A model generated the notes under the pieces. That model was not told the origin of the DNA. It searched no databases and saw only the letters and a program-made list of their open reading frames with translations. A DNA stretch of 24,685 bases from DAHUXT01 sp036378295 (GTDB lineage Bacteria; Chloroflexota; Ktedonobacteria; Ktedonobacterales; JADMIN01). Positions 7,401-14,367 of this stretch are shown here, in pieces. The DNA lies in assembly GCA_036378295.1 (NCBI GenBank), contig DASUWS010000061.1, positions 1-24,685 on the forward strand, written 5' to 3'. The translations under genes and the position numbers were made by a program. The stretch's first letter is position 1. Each line of letters begins with the position of its first letter.

Positions 7401-8137
7401 TCATCGGCGGCGGCACTGGCGGTATGCAAATCGGCCCACTGGCACCGGTACCACAGGCGCAGCAGGCGCGTGAGGTCCTCGTGTGCGCCAGCGAATTCGC
7501 GGGCACGTCGTGCCTGTTCGGCCAGAGGCGCGAGGCGCGGCTCGATCTCGCCGAGGATATCGCGCAGGCGGGCAAGATTGCTCTGTGTCAGGTTCAGCTT
7601 CTGTTCTGCCTCGGTACGTTGCGCCTGAAACTGGCGGATACCCGCCGCATCTTCGAAGAGTCCGCGGCGTTCCTCAGCGCGCAGGCTCAATGCCTGGTCG
7701 ATCTGCCCCTGACCAATCACCGTGTATGAGTCATGGCCGATGCGGGCCTGGGCCAGCAGGAGCAACACATCTTTCAAGCGAACCCGCTGCCCATTCGTCA
7801 AATACTCACTGTCACCCGAACGGAAGCTTCGCCGCGCCACCGTCACCTCGGCATACTCAGATGGCAGCCAACCCGCGCTATTATCCAGCACAAGACCCAC
7901 TTCGGCCATCTGCGCGGTCGATCGCCCCTGACCCCCGGCAAAGATCACATCATCACTGCGCTTGCCCCGTAGGAGACGCATACTTTGCTCGCCGAGTACC
8001 CAGCGGATCGAGTCCGCCACGTTCGACTTACCGCTCCCATTCGGCCCAACGATCGTGGTGATGCCTGGGCTGAACTCCAGCACGGTGCGCGGGGCAAAGC
8101 TCTTGAATCCATGGAGCTCAAGCCGCTTGAGATACAT
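4451..8137 (-). CDS. smc: Chromosome segregation ATPase SMC
   Basis: The protein is 1228 aa, the usual length of bacterial SMC. It begins with MYLKRLELHGFKSF and has Walker A GPNGSGKS at residues 31-38. Two long Glu/Arg/Gln-rich coiled-coil arms flank a hinge at about residues 515-660 (VIGVVSQLISAPDGLEAALEAALG through GWMRGGS). The C-terminal head carries the ABC signature LSGGERAMVSAA from about residue 1132, Walker B FCLLDEVDAALDE and a switch histidine in VITHN. SMC dimers with ScpA and ScpB form the condensin that compacts and separates daughter chromosomes; scpA and scpB are not in this window. The start at 8137 has GGGGAGG 9 nt upstream. In-frame extension to 8212 adds nothing conserved. 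The gene reads away from the membrane protein gene at 8435. Confidence 0.97.
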   Translation of the reverse strand: MYLKRLELHGFKSFAPRTVLEFSPGITTIVGPNGSGKSNVADSIRWVLGEQSMRLLRGKRSDDVIFAGGQGRSTAQMAEVGLVLDNSAGWLPSEYAEVTVARRSFRSGDSEYLTNGQRVRLKDVLLLLAQARIGHDSYTVIGQGQIDQALSLRAEERRGLFEDAAGIRQFQAQRTEAEQKLNLTQSNLARLRDILGEIEPRLAPLAEQARRAREFAGAHEDLTRLLRLWYRCQWADLHTASAAADDAERDFSAHIEQLQALLAEQDERIAALRQEREGLLGQIAQLRRERGAAMDALQTAERELAVARERVASVEQQQRDTSIEQEQQEEALLAGRAHVEALEAQVSLAGETADATALRLEGFERAGHAARQEQEREEARLRAAQRDVIQVQARLGAAQTELSRLQRQLAERNHTLDARRESVAELRRKLETAEQTLAARRKDFEQAREVVEALVGQREHLSHEIAGAQLELERLRAAIGDSERERRARADRLALLEEWRRNMEGFSEGLRTLLQSTDADTPQVIGVVSQLISAPDGLEAALEAALGSFLHAAVLSTRRDTQRAARWLRERGGGRATMLWLDESEAQRAIPDMPKADGKRFYGFVRDALECAPELRGALARVLKDAYIVRDLAVVTTQWGEQPPPVPLVTLDGEVIHPHGWMRGGSRISTSTSPGTGGSEASLLARERELRELPGEIERLTNLVAETREEHDRASLLQQERRQQGEQLGSELQRAEENAQEIARTVTALQRDFERTQSEVHVGESVADQLASEVKGIEQEIAATGERVAEQERAQREATERIEDIQAVMDDMVERNRAQQDELTQARTTLALQQQEVRVVTQRLEQVRGQVRELETQLARRAARIQALASQQRELTDLIASQESTIAETRERAQSLGEQLRAMDTHQSELEQQALNLERGQNAERQELARLEVEYRRVMVEAQRARDAIETLVQQFREDLAGDEDESDPQAQLDGLADDHSAENEALSPEEMTKLRRQIDQLRTRIKNLGGYDPDAPQAYEELKTRYDFLSSQIRDMEQASANLRTIIVELDATMRRQFEETFQVVNERFQQHFTTLFRGGSARLELTAPRRDPAEDDEEAEERVAPKRPGFGGVEVFVQIPGKKVQDLSLLSGGERAMVSAALLFALLETNPPPFCLLDEVDAALDEANVVRFCEILQTLAERTQFIVITHNRVTMTHADAIYGVSMGGDSVSRVLSMKLAEVPVTQ

Positions 8138-8434
8138 GCCCCGATGCCTCCCCATTCCTGTGAGTCCGCCCGCAGCCACACCGCTTCGTGGCTGCCCCGG
8201 GCAGCATATCATGTTTCACCCGTCTCACCAGCAAATCGCCCCAATCGTGGCCTGCTTAGGCTATACTCGACGCAAGCAGAACAGAGCATGCAGCGATGTC
8301 GAGGGACAGGCCGCCAGATAACGGCATCGGAATTGCGGCAGACAGTCGCTGTACATAACGACGAGGTAGTGAGCCCCAATGGGCACGCAACTCGCCAGGA
8401 AGAACACAGGAACTATTGTGCAGAGGGAGGAAGT
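8138..8434. other. Divergent intergenic region between smc and a membrane protein gene
   Basis: This 297-bp region separates two divergent genes and should hold both promoters. A TATACT box at 8262-8267 on the plus strand could serve the gene at 8435, but its -35 region is poor. On the minus strand TTGCTG is followed 17 nt later by TGATAT, again weak. No coding frame in it is convincing. Confidence 0.35.
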
Positions 8435-9958
8435 ATGGAGGGAAGTTCGGGAGAGGTAGGAGCTGCACGCCACGCCATTACCGATGTCTACGACGAAGAG
8501 CGGCACACCTTTCTGGTGCATTTCCCGATAGCGTTCATCGTCGCGCTGGGCTTGAGCGGGGTGGTGGTACTCGGGCTGAACGGGTTTTTGGGCTTGCCAC
8601 AAAGCACCACTCCGTACGACATGATCTTCCGCCAGCCGTGGATACTGTATCTCTGGCTCTGCCTGCTGGTACTGACGCTGGAAGCAGCCGTTCTGCGCGA
8701 CAAATCGGTGACACTCTACCGCTTCGCCGTCATCGCCGTCACGGTCATAGCCATCATCATCGTGCTCATTACCTTTTTCTACGGCATCCCGTTTGGCGAG
8801 CTGCTCAACGCATTGCTCGAACAACTCTTCCATCTGCGGGTCGCGGTCGAACAACTGGTCTCTAGCCCATGGTTTTATACCGTGCTGAACTTTGGCGGTC
8901 TGGGCGTCTACGCGCTCGATTCGGGCAACCGCTGGCTGCGCCGCGCTCGTGGCCTGCCGCCGAGCCGACGCGTTGACATCGGCCTGGGCGAGACATTCGA
9001 CAAGAAGTCCCTCCCCGGCATGCAGCAGCTTGTGGCAGGCGACCTGCTGGCGGGCGCGCTGCTCTGCGCCGTTCTGGCGGTCGTCTTCCGGGCAGATGTG
9101 GTCGGCACGTTCTGGCATCTGACGAACCAGTCAATCGTCGTGAATGGCTGCACTGTCTCGTGGCCGTTGGGCGCGTGCACACCTCCCGGGCTCACAAAAG
9201 CCGACCCGCCAACGCTTACGTTCATCGACACGATTTTCGCGCTGATTGCGCTGCCGACCGGGTTGATCGTGCTGGCTCTGGCGGGCGCCATCAGCGGTCT
9301 GGGAGCGATGGGCGGTCTCGCTCGCAAGCCAGGTGATAGCCAGCCACTCGCACCGCATGCCAACCGACAAGAATCCAGCACGGAGGCGATCTCTGAGCAT
9401 GTCTCCCGCACACTGCTTGATACCCTGCTCGCCGCGCTGAATCGTGGCGGCGGGAGCGATAGCGGGGGCACGGCAGCCGTGGCTGAGGTGGCGTCGGAGA
9501 GTCTGCTGCTGCCGCTGCGCAATGTGCTGTGGCCGCCGCTCATCTTTCTGGGCATAGCCGCCGTCGCTCAGGCAGCGACGCGCATCCAGACCTACTTCCA
9601 CAGTTCCAAGGCCTTCAGTGACGAAATCACGCTGGTTGTGGCGCTGATTCCCTGGACGTTTGTCGCAGCCGTCAGCATCGTCATCGCCCTCGCGCTGGTC
9701 GTCTTCCATGGACGCATCGCGGACAACACATTCCGCTTCCTGGGACTGGTCTCATTTATTGCGCTGCTGACCGCGTGGATCTACTCGCTGGCCCTCTGGA
9801 GCTTCAATCAATTGCTGTTGCTCCTGAATGCCACAACACGGCACCCGTTTGATCCGCCCGCCTGGAACACCGCTCTATCGCTTGGAGCGCTGCTGATCTT
9901 TGGGACGTTCTATTTCGGGCGACGGCTTCGCCACCGGGCCGCCTCAGGCGGAAAGTGA
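8435..9958 (+). CDS. Unrecognised multi-pass membrane protein
   Basis: The protein is 507 aa with about ten hydrophobic segments that could cross the membrane. A soluble N-terminus of about 20 residues comes first. Two or three hydrophilic linkers break the membrane segments, one of them (about residues 305-350) rich in Ser, Glu and Gly and probably cytoplasmic. The loop GCTVSWPLGACTPP contains two cysteines that might form a disulfide if outside the cell (inference). I do not recognise a family. The ATG at 8435 is chosen because GAGGGAGGAAG lies directly upstream; the open frame reaches back to 7985 only as a shadow of smc. The next gene, a small stress-type membrane protein, starts 150 nt downstream. 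There is no hint of an enzymatic motif, so a structural or transport role is open. Confidence 0.75.
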   Translation: MEGSSGEVGAARHAITDVYDEERHTFLVHFPIAFIVALGLSGVVVLGLNGFLGLPQSTTPYDMIFRQPWILYLWLCLLVLTLEAAVLRDKSVTLYRFAVIAVTVIAIIIVLITFFYGIPFGELLNALLEQLFHLRVAVEQLVSSPWFYTVLNFGGLGVYALDSGNRWLRRARGLPPSRRVDIGLGETFDKKSLPGMQQLVAGDLLAGALLCAVLAVVFRADVVGTFWHLTNQSIVVNGCTVSWPLGACTPPGLTKADPPTLTFIDTIFALIALPTGLIVLALAGAISGLGAMGGLARKPGDSQPLAPHANRQESSTEAISEHVSRTLLDTLLAALNRGGGSDSGGTAAVAEVASESLLLPLRNVLWPPLIFLGIAAVAQAATRIQTYFHSSKAFSDEITLVVALIPWTFVAAVSIVIALALVVFHGRIADNTFRFLGLVSFIALLTAWIYSLALWSFNQLLLLLNATTRHPFDPPAWNTALSLGALLIFGTFYFGRRLRHRAASGGK

Positions 9959-10040
9959 AACGTGGGCGCCAAGCATATGAGCATATCTGCGCAATTTTGC
10001 TGAGCGCCCGCTGGCACTGGTCTTGCGTAACTCAAGAGGA

Positions 10041-10093
10041 GATAGCGCCACAGAGCACGCGCCGTTCTGTGAGTGACACGGCATGGCGCTATC
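10041..10093 (+). promoter_or_regulatory. Leader inverted repeat before the GlsB-like gene
   Basis: GATAGCGCCA at 10041-10050 and TGGCGCTATC at 10084-10093 are perfect 10-bp inverted arms. An inner CACAGA (10049-10054) can pair with TCTGTG (10066-10071) in a competing or coaxial stem. The right arm ends 2 nt before the AGGAGG ribosome binding site at 10096-10101, so folding could influence translation of the gene at 10109. It could instead be a protein binding site in DNA. Confidence 0.45.
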
Positions 10094-10108
10094 CCAGGAG
10101 GTACGACC

Positions 10109-10426
10109 ATGCTGGCAACAGTAGTTCCATTCGTTATGGCAAGCGTCCTCGGTGTCATCTGGGGCTGGATCGTCTGGATCGTCATTGGTGGCATCGCAGG
10201 AGCTATCGCCGATCAGTTAGTTCAAGGCAATCGTCTAGGTTGCCTCGGCAATATCATTGTGGGCATTCTCGGTGGATTGCTCGGCGGCTTCATTCTGGGG
10301 CTGTTCGACATTACCGTCACGAACATCTTCTGGACGTTCGTGACCGCGCTGATCGGCGCAATCGTCTTGCTGCTGATCGTTCATGTGCTGACCGGTGGCC
10401 GGGGCATCGGCTCGCGCAGTCGCTAA
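10109..10426 (+). CDS. GlsB/YeaQ/YmgE family stress response membrane protein
   Basis: This small membrane protein of 105 aa has about three hydrophobic segments. The glycine-rich pattern WIVIGGIAGAIADQLV, followed by GCLGNIIVGILGGLLGGFILGLF, is the signature of the transglycosylase-associated (GlsB/YeaQ/YmgE) family. These proteins sit in the cytoplasmic membrane and are often induced by general stress; their molecular function is not settled. The usual length is 80-115 aa, so the gene is complete. The start is fixed by AGGAGG 7 nt upstream. The in-frame ATG farther upstream (10073) lies inside the leader hairpin and is not used in my view. The C-terminal GGRGIGSRSR is basic and probably cytoplasmic. 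A long hairpin at 10446-10483 may end its transcript. Confidence 0.88.
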   Translation: MLATVVPFVMASVLGVIWGWIVWIVIGGIAGAIADQLVQGNRLGCLGNIIVGILGGLLGGFILGLFDITVTNIFWTFVTALIGAIVLLLIVHVLTGGRGIGSRSR

Positions 10427-10445
10427 ATTACCGCTTCAGCATCTG

Positions 10446-10483
10446 ACGCCGGGTTAGTGTCAACGACGACACTTGCCCGGCGT
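10446..10483. terminator. Long two-part hairpin downstream of the GlsB-like gene
   Basis: ACGCCGGG (10446-10453) pairs with CCCGGCGT (10476-10483), and inside it GTGTC (10457-10461) pairs with GACAC (10468-10472), separated by a symmetric 3-nt internal loop. It starts 20 nt after the stop codon. The tail TGTCGCTTTCCCC is only weakly T-rich, so terminator activity is likely but not certain. Confidence 0.45.
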
Positions 10484-10709
10484 TGTCGCTTTCCCCTGGA
10501 TTCCCCGGTGCTCCTGACCATCGCACCACACATAACTCGCGCGGCCAGCCCAAGCGAGGCACAGAATCACCCCACCTCGTGAATTGGGCGTGATTCCACG
10601 CGCCGAACGAGGCCCTTTAGGCAACCCACGTCCTCTAACAAGCGTCACACCAATCGCCCTGCCAGCACTACAGCGCGTGTCGTACGCCAAATGTCCTAGG
10701 TAATTGTAC
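10484..10709. other. Non-coding stretch before the envelope-lipid cluster
   Basis: I see no gene. A small imperfect hairpin (GCGTG, four bases, CACGC near 10590-10602) is present. A minus-strand frame across 10460-10786 codes for an Arg/Gly/Cys-rich product with no family resemblance and was rejected. Together with the promoter and leader that follow, about 500 nt here are apparently non-coding. Confidence 0.35.
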
Positions 10710-10738
10710 TTGCATTTATACGTAGTATTGATTAGAAT
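10710..10738 (+). promoter_or_regulatory. Sigma-70-type promoter of the envelope-lipid cluster
   Basis: TTGCAT (10710-10715), a 17-nt spacer and TAGAAT (10733-10738) lie in a locally AT-rich island. It points to the esterase gene and leaves a leader of about 60 to 180 nt, depending on which start codon is used. Confidence 0.55.
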
Positions 10739-10926
10739 ACCAGATGGTCTCGCAGACTGCCCCATCCTGATACCCACTTCTAACACATCAGGGAAATTCA
10801 GGCAAGGTGAGGATGACTGGAATCGAGCGCACTATGAGCAGCGCCACAATCCGCCGCAAGAACGCCAATCGAGTCAGTTCCCGCCATGCAGGCGACGGTG
10901 GCGCGTACCAGACGCGGAGGAGCCAA

Positions 10927-12474
10927 GTGCCGCGCACATCCCCAACCATCCAGGCGCAACGCGAGATCCACACACTCAGCCTCCCAGACCCAAACGGCCC
11001 GAACCGGCGGAGGCGAAGTCCGCGGCCAGGTGCGCGCGTAGTCGCCGGCGTCGCAGCCGCGCTCCTTCTCTGTGTCGTTCTGGCGAGCCTGGGCATCTCG
11101 CGGGCAATCGGAGATGAGGCGAGCGCGCTTGGTTTCGATGCCGAGAGGGCCAGCTTCCTGCAATACGCGCTCACGGCGCTTGTGGGAAGCCTGGCCGCTG
11201 GCTTCGCACTGCGCAGCCGGATGATGGCGTGGCTCGGTGGACTATTGTACTACACCATCGCCTACCTGATACCATACATCGCCCAGGCACAGCAGCCGGT
11301 TGCCTCAGCCGGAGGCATCACGCAGCGCCTCGTTCCTGGCGCACTGGTTGGCATCGTCGCGGCTCTGTTGAGCGTGGGAATAATCGCCACAGGAGCGGGA
11401 GCGGTGCTTGGGCAGGCATGTGGAGAGCTTGCCATCGGGCCATTTGTCATCCTCGTGAGATTCGTATCCGCGCGAGTAGCTCAAGGCGCCGCTACACAGC
11501 CGAAAAATATAGGCGATGTGCGCCGTGTGCGGGCCGCGCTTCCCCGGCTGCTCCTTGCGGGAGCGCTGTCCGCGGCGCTCGTGCTGGCCGCTGCCAATGT
11601 AGGAGCCATCCTCACCTATGGCACCAGCGCCCCTATCTACCAGCCGGTTCAAGTAGCTATCGCACACGGTGTCGTCAGGTCAGGCACGTATAAGAGTACT
11701 GCCCTTGGTGGCCGGATGCGGCAGTTCCTCATCTACTTGCCGCCTTCCTATTTCAGCGCGCCCTCGCAACGGTATCCCGTCATCTATCTGCTTCATGGTG
11801 CCCCAGGTGCCATGTCCAACTGGTTTGAGGGTGGACATGCCGATGTCACCGCAAACGATCTATTCGCCCTCGATAAGGCCCGTGAGACCATCCTCGTGGC
11901 ACCAGACGGAGGAGGTCCTCTGTACAAGTTCTCTGAGTGGGCGAATAGCGCGAATGGACGCCAGCGCATGGAAGATGCCATCGCCCACGATCTCGTCACC
12001 TACATTGACGCGCATTACCGGACCATCGCCAGCCCGGCGGGTCGTACACTGGCGGGTCTTTCCGATGGGGGGTATGGGGCGACGAATATCGCGCTGCATC
12101 ATCCTGACGAATTTGGCGCTGTGCTGAGCCTGGGCGGATTCTATCGCGCGGTCAAGAGTCCCGTGTTTGGCTCAGGCCCGCTGAACGATAGCATTCATCG
12201 CTTGAATAGTCCCGCCGAATTCGTCACGACACCTGAGGGAATCAGCGCCGTACGATCGATCCATTTCTACATCGGAGTATCCAGGCAGGATCATGGATAT
12301 TACCAGACAGGCTTGTCGTTCTATCAGGAGTTAAAGCGGCTTGGCGCCCGGGCGGAGTTGATCTCGATGAACGGTACCCACTCCTGGTGGACCTGGAGCA
12401 CGCAGTTCACCACGGCGCTGCCACTCCTAGAACCACCGCTGCCAGGCAGGCATGCCGCGACACATCCCAGTTGA
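10927..12474 (+). CDS. Membrane-anchored esterase of the EstD/antigen-85 type (alpha/beta hydrolase)
   Basis: The protein is 515 aa. The N-terminal half has a basic, proline-rich start and about five hydrophobic segments within residues 38-240. The C-terminal half (about 260-505) is an alpha/beta hydrolase of the esterase D / mycolyltransferase-like group: RQFLIYLPPSY, PVIYLLHGAPG, ILVAPDGGG, then GLSDGGYGA with nucleophile S379, a likely acid D455 in SRQDHGYY and H485 in NGTHSWWTW. The hydrolase probably faces the outside, where it could cleave or transfer acyl groups on lipids or sugars (inference). The GTG at 10927 is chosen because GGAGGAG lies 5 nt upstream. GTG 10807 or ATG 10813 would add about 40 residues but have poorer sites. 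It is the first gene of a cluster with an MprF-like synthase and a lipid glycosyltransferase. Confidence 0.78.
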   Translation: MPRTSPTIQAQREIHTLSLPDPNGPNRRRRSPRPGARVVAGVAAALLLCVVLASLGISRAIGDEASALGFDAERASFLQYALTALVGSLAAGFALRSRMMAWLGGLLYYTIAYLIPYIAQAQQPVASAGGITQRLVPGALVGIVAALLSVGIIATGAGAVLGQACGELAIGPFVILVRFVSARVAQGAATQPKNIGDVRRVRAALPRLLLAGALSAALVLAAANVGAILTYGTSAPIYQPVQVAIAHGVVRSGTYKSTALGGRMRQFLIYLPPSYFSAPSQRYPVIYLLHGAPGAMSNWFEGGHADVTANDLFALDKARETILVAPDGGGPLYKFSEWANSANGRQRMEDAIAHDLVTYIDAHYRTIASPAGRTLAGLSDGGYGATNIALHHPDEFGAVLSLGGFYRAVKSPVFGSGPLNDSIHRLNSPAEFVTTPEGISAVRSIHFYIGVSRQDHGYYQTGLSFYQELKRLGARAELISMNGTHSWWTWSTQFTTALPLLEPPLPGRHAATHPS

Positions 12475-12545
12475 ACGAAGATGTCAGTCACCTTAGCAAA
12501 CCAGGCAATGCGATAGCGATGTCTACCGCAAACGAGGGCCAACTC

Positions 12546-14210
12546 ATGCAAACGTTGTTACGGAGAGTTCCCTGGCTGCCATTACGGAGAGCCGGGCGTT
12601 ATCTTCCAGCAGCCATCCTGCTCGCGCTTGCCGGCGCTGGAGTGCTTGCGGGCATTTTGGTGAAGCCGTGGGCCCCGACCGCTATGCTTGGGCTGGGCCG
12701 CCTCAGCGGTATTGTGGTGTGGCTGTTGGTGCTGGTCGTTGCGCGGGCGCTCTTCCGTGGCAAGCGTCAGGCCTGGCTCCTCTCGGTGAGTTTGCTCGCA
12801 ATGCTGGGCGCATTCTCGCTGGAGAGCCGGAGTATGCGGTCGCTCTTCCCGCTAATCCTTGGACTCTTTCTGACGTTTATGATTCTTGCGCCGCTCTTCC
12901 GGGCGCGCAGCGATCCGCTGGCCCTGGTCCGAGGCTATGCGGCGCTGTTGGCGGGTTGCGCGATACTCTATGGACACGTCATCATCTATTCCCTGCTTCG
13001 TACCCTGGCTCCCCACCCATACGGCCTGCTCTTTGTGGCGCATGTTGGTGCATTTATCCTACTGGGACTCGGCGTCGTAGAGATACTCCGCCCCGTTCTG
13101 CCACGCGAAGCGGCCCACGACATCGAGCTAGCACGCGCCCGTAGCGTGGTAACCCGATACGGCAAGAACAGCCTTGCCCACTATACCCTTGGGCCGCACA
13201 TGACCTACTTCTGGGCTGCCTCTGGCCAGGCATTTCTCGCCTATCGCGTTTACCGAGGTGTTGCGGTGGTTCTGGGCGATCCTGTGGGGCACGACGACGA
13301 ACTGGCGGATCTCATCGCCGGGTTCCACGATTTCTGCCGCCGTCAAGATTGGGCGCTCGCCATATACCAGGCAAGCCCAGCCACACTCATGCACTTCTCC
13401 CAGAGAGGTATCCATGCCATCAAGATTGGCGAAGAAGCGATTGTCGACACAAGCCGTTTTACCGTGCAGGGAAAGATCGGCGCGCCGGTCCGCCATGCTA
13501 TCGCCCGCGCCCGGCGCGACAACGTCACCATCTCCATATGGCAGGGCGAATCGATCCCAGAAACGTTACTCGCGGGCATGAAGCGGGTCAGCACAGCCTG
13601 GCTACAGGAGCGGCACACGTACACGCAGATGGGATTCAGCATGGGGCGATTTCCCGCTGACTGGTCGCCTGATCTGCTCACGGCTGTCGCCCAGAACGCG
13701 GAAGGTGAGGTGCTGGCATTTCTCACCTGGACGCCGCTCTATAGGGGAAACGGCTGGACGCTGGACAATATGCGACGCGAGCCGCGCATGATCCCTGGAA
13801 CGATGGAATATCTGATTGCGGAGTCGATAGATTGGGCACGGGCGCGTGGGTACAGCACTATGTCGCTCAGCCTTGCGCCATTAGCGGGCCTGGGCGAGGA
13901 GCTGCAGGCGATCAACAAGTTCGTAGCGCCCCCCCGCTGGCGTATCTCGTCCTCGGCCCGGCTGCTTCAGCGCAGCGCCGCTTACCTGCACCGGCGCGGA
14001 CTGCTGTTGGGCAATTACCGCTCGCTCTACTTCTTCAAGCAAAAGTTTCAGCCAGAGTGGGAACCACGCTATCTCGTTCTCGAAGACGCGGCGGCCCTGC
14101 CACGCGTTCTGATCGCGCTTGCTGTCGTGCATGGCATGGACTGGCGCTCCGCGATGCGCGATATGTGGGCTTCGCTGAAGCCTTCCGGTGACACCACATG
14201 CTCATCATGA
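12546..14210 (+). CDS. MprF/LysX-like phosphatidylglycerol aminoacyltransferase (DUF2156) with short membrane domain
   Basis: The protein is 554 aa. The first half has about six membrane segments. The second half (about residues 235-525) is a DUF2156 LPG-synthase domain of double-GNAT fold: SLAHYTLGPHMTYFW, GVAVVLGDPVG, WALAIYQASPATL, GEEAIVDTSRF, VRHAIARARRD, then MGFSMGRFP, LDNMRREPRMIPGTMEYLI and LSLAPLAG. In this family the domain moves an amino acid, typically lysine, from aminoacyl-tRNA to phosphatidylglycerol, which lowers surface charge and raises resistance to cationic peptides. The membrane part is far shorter than that of full MprF (about 840 aa), so the complete flippase is not present. 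The start at 12546 has GAGGG 7 nt upstream; an in-frame ATG at 12519 lacks a good site. It follows the esterase gene by 71 nt. Confidence 0.85.
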   Translation: MQTLLRRVPWLPLRRAGRYLPAAILLALAGAGVLAGILVKPWAPTAMLGLGRLSGIVVWLLVLVVARALFRGKRQAWLLSVSLLAMLGAFSLESRSMRSLFPLILGLFLTFMILAPLFRARSDPLALVRGYAALLAGCAILYGHVIIYSLLRTLAPHPYGLLFVAHVGAFILLGLGVVEILRPVLPREAAHDIELARARSVVTRYGKNSLAHYTLGPHMTYFWAASGQAFLAYRVYRGVAVVLGDPVGHDDELADLIAGFHDFCRRQDWALAIYQASPATLMHFSQRGIHAIKIGEEAIVDTSRFTVQGKIGAPVRHAIARARRDNVTISIWQGESIPETLLAGMKRVSTAWLQERHTYTQMGFSMGRFPADWSPDLLTAVAQNAEGEVLAFLTWTPLYRGNGWTLDNMRREPRMIPGTMEYLIAESIDWARARGYSTMSLSLAPLAGLGEELQAINKFVAPPRWRISSSARLLQRSAAYLHRRGLLLGNYRSLYFFKQKFQPEWEPRYLVLEDAAALPRVLIALAVVHGMDWRSAMRDMWASLKPSGDTTCSS

Positions 14211-14249
14211 AGGCTCCAGCTTCATCTATCGCGCACATTCTCTGTGGTC

Positions 14250-14278
14250 TTGACATTACTGTTCGCGCCTGCTACCGT
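14250..14278 (+). promoter_or_regulatory. Promoter upstream of the lipid glycosyltransferase gene
   Basis: A perfect TTGACA (14250-14255) with a 17-nt spacer and TACCGT (14273-14278) lies about 90 nt before the start at 14368. This suggests that the glycosyltransferase can be transcribed on its own as well as with the two genes before it. Confidence 0.5.
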
Positions 14279-14367
14279 TCGGCTGCTCCGTTGGAGGGCT
14301 GTTGATATGCGCACGGCGTACCAGCATATTACTGTGGCTGCCCCCACCTGATTGGATAAGAGGATTC

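Noticed and set aside
8261..9118. 285-aa minus-strand frame
   Set aside because: It is antisense to the ten-segment membrane protein, low in hydrophobic residues and rich in Gln, Asp and His as expected for a shadow.
10460..10786. 108-aa minus-strand frame in the non-coding stretch
   Set aside because: It would read through the plus-strand promoter and a hairpin, has no good start site and no recognisable domain. A degraded gene cannot be excluded.
14203..14230. Inverted repeat ATGAAG/CTTCAT after the MprF-like gene as terminator
   Set aside because: The stem is short, AT-rich and without a T tail; transcription may well continue into the next gene.
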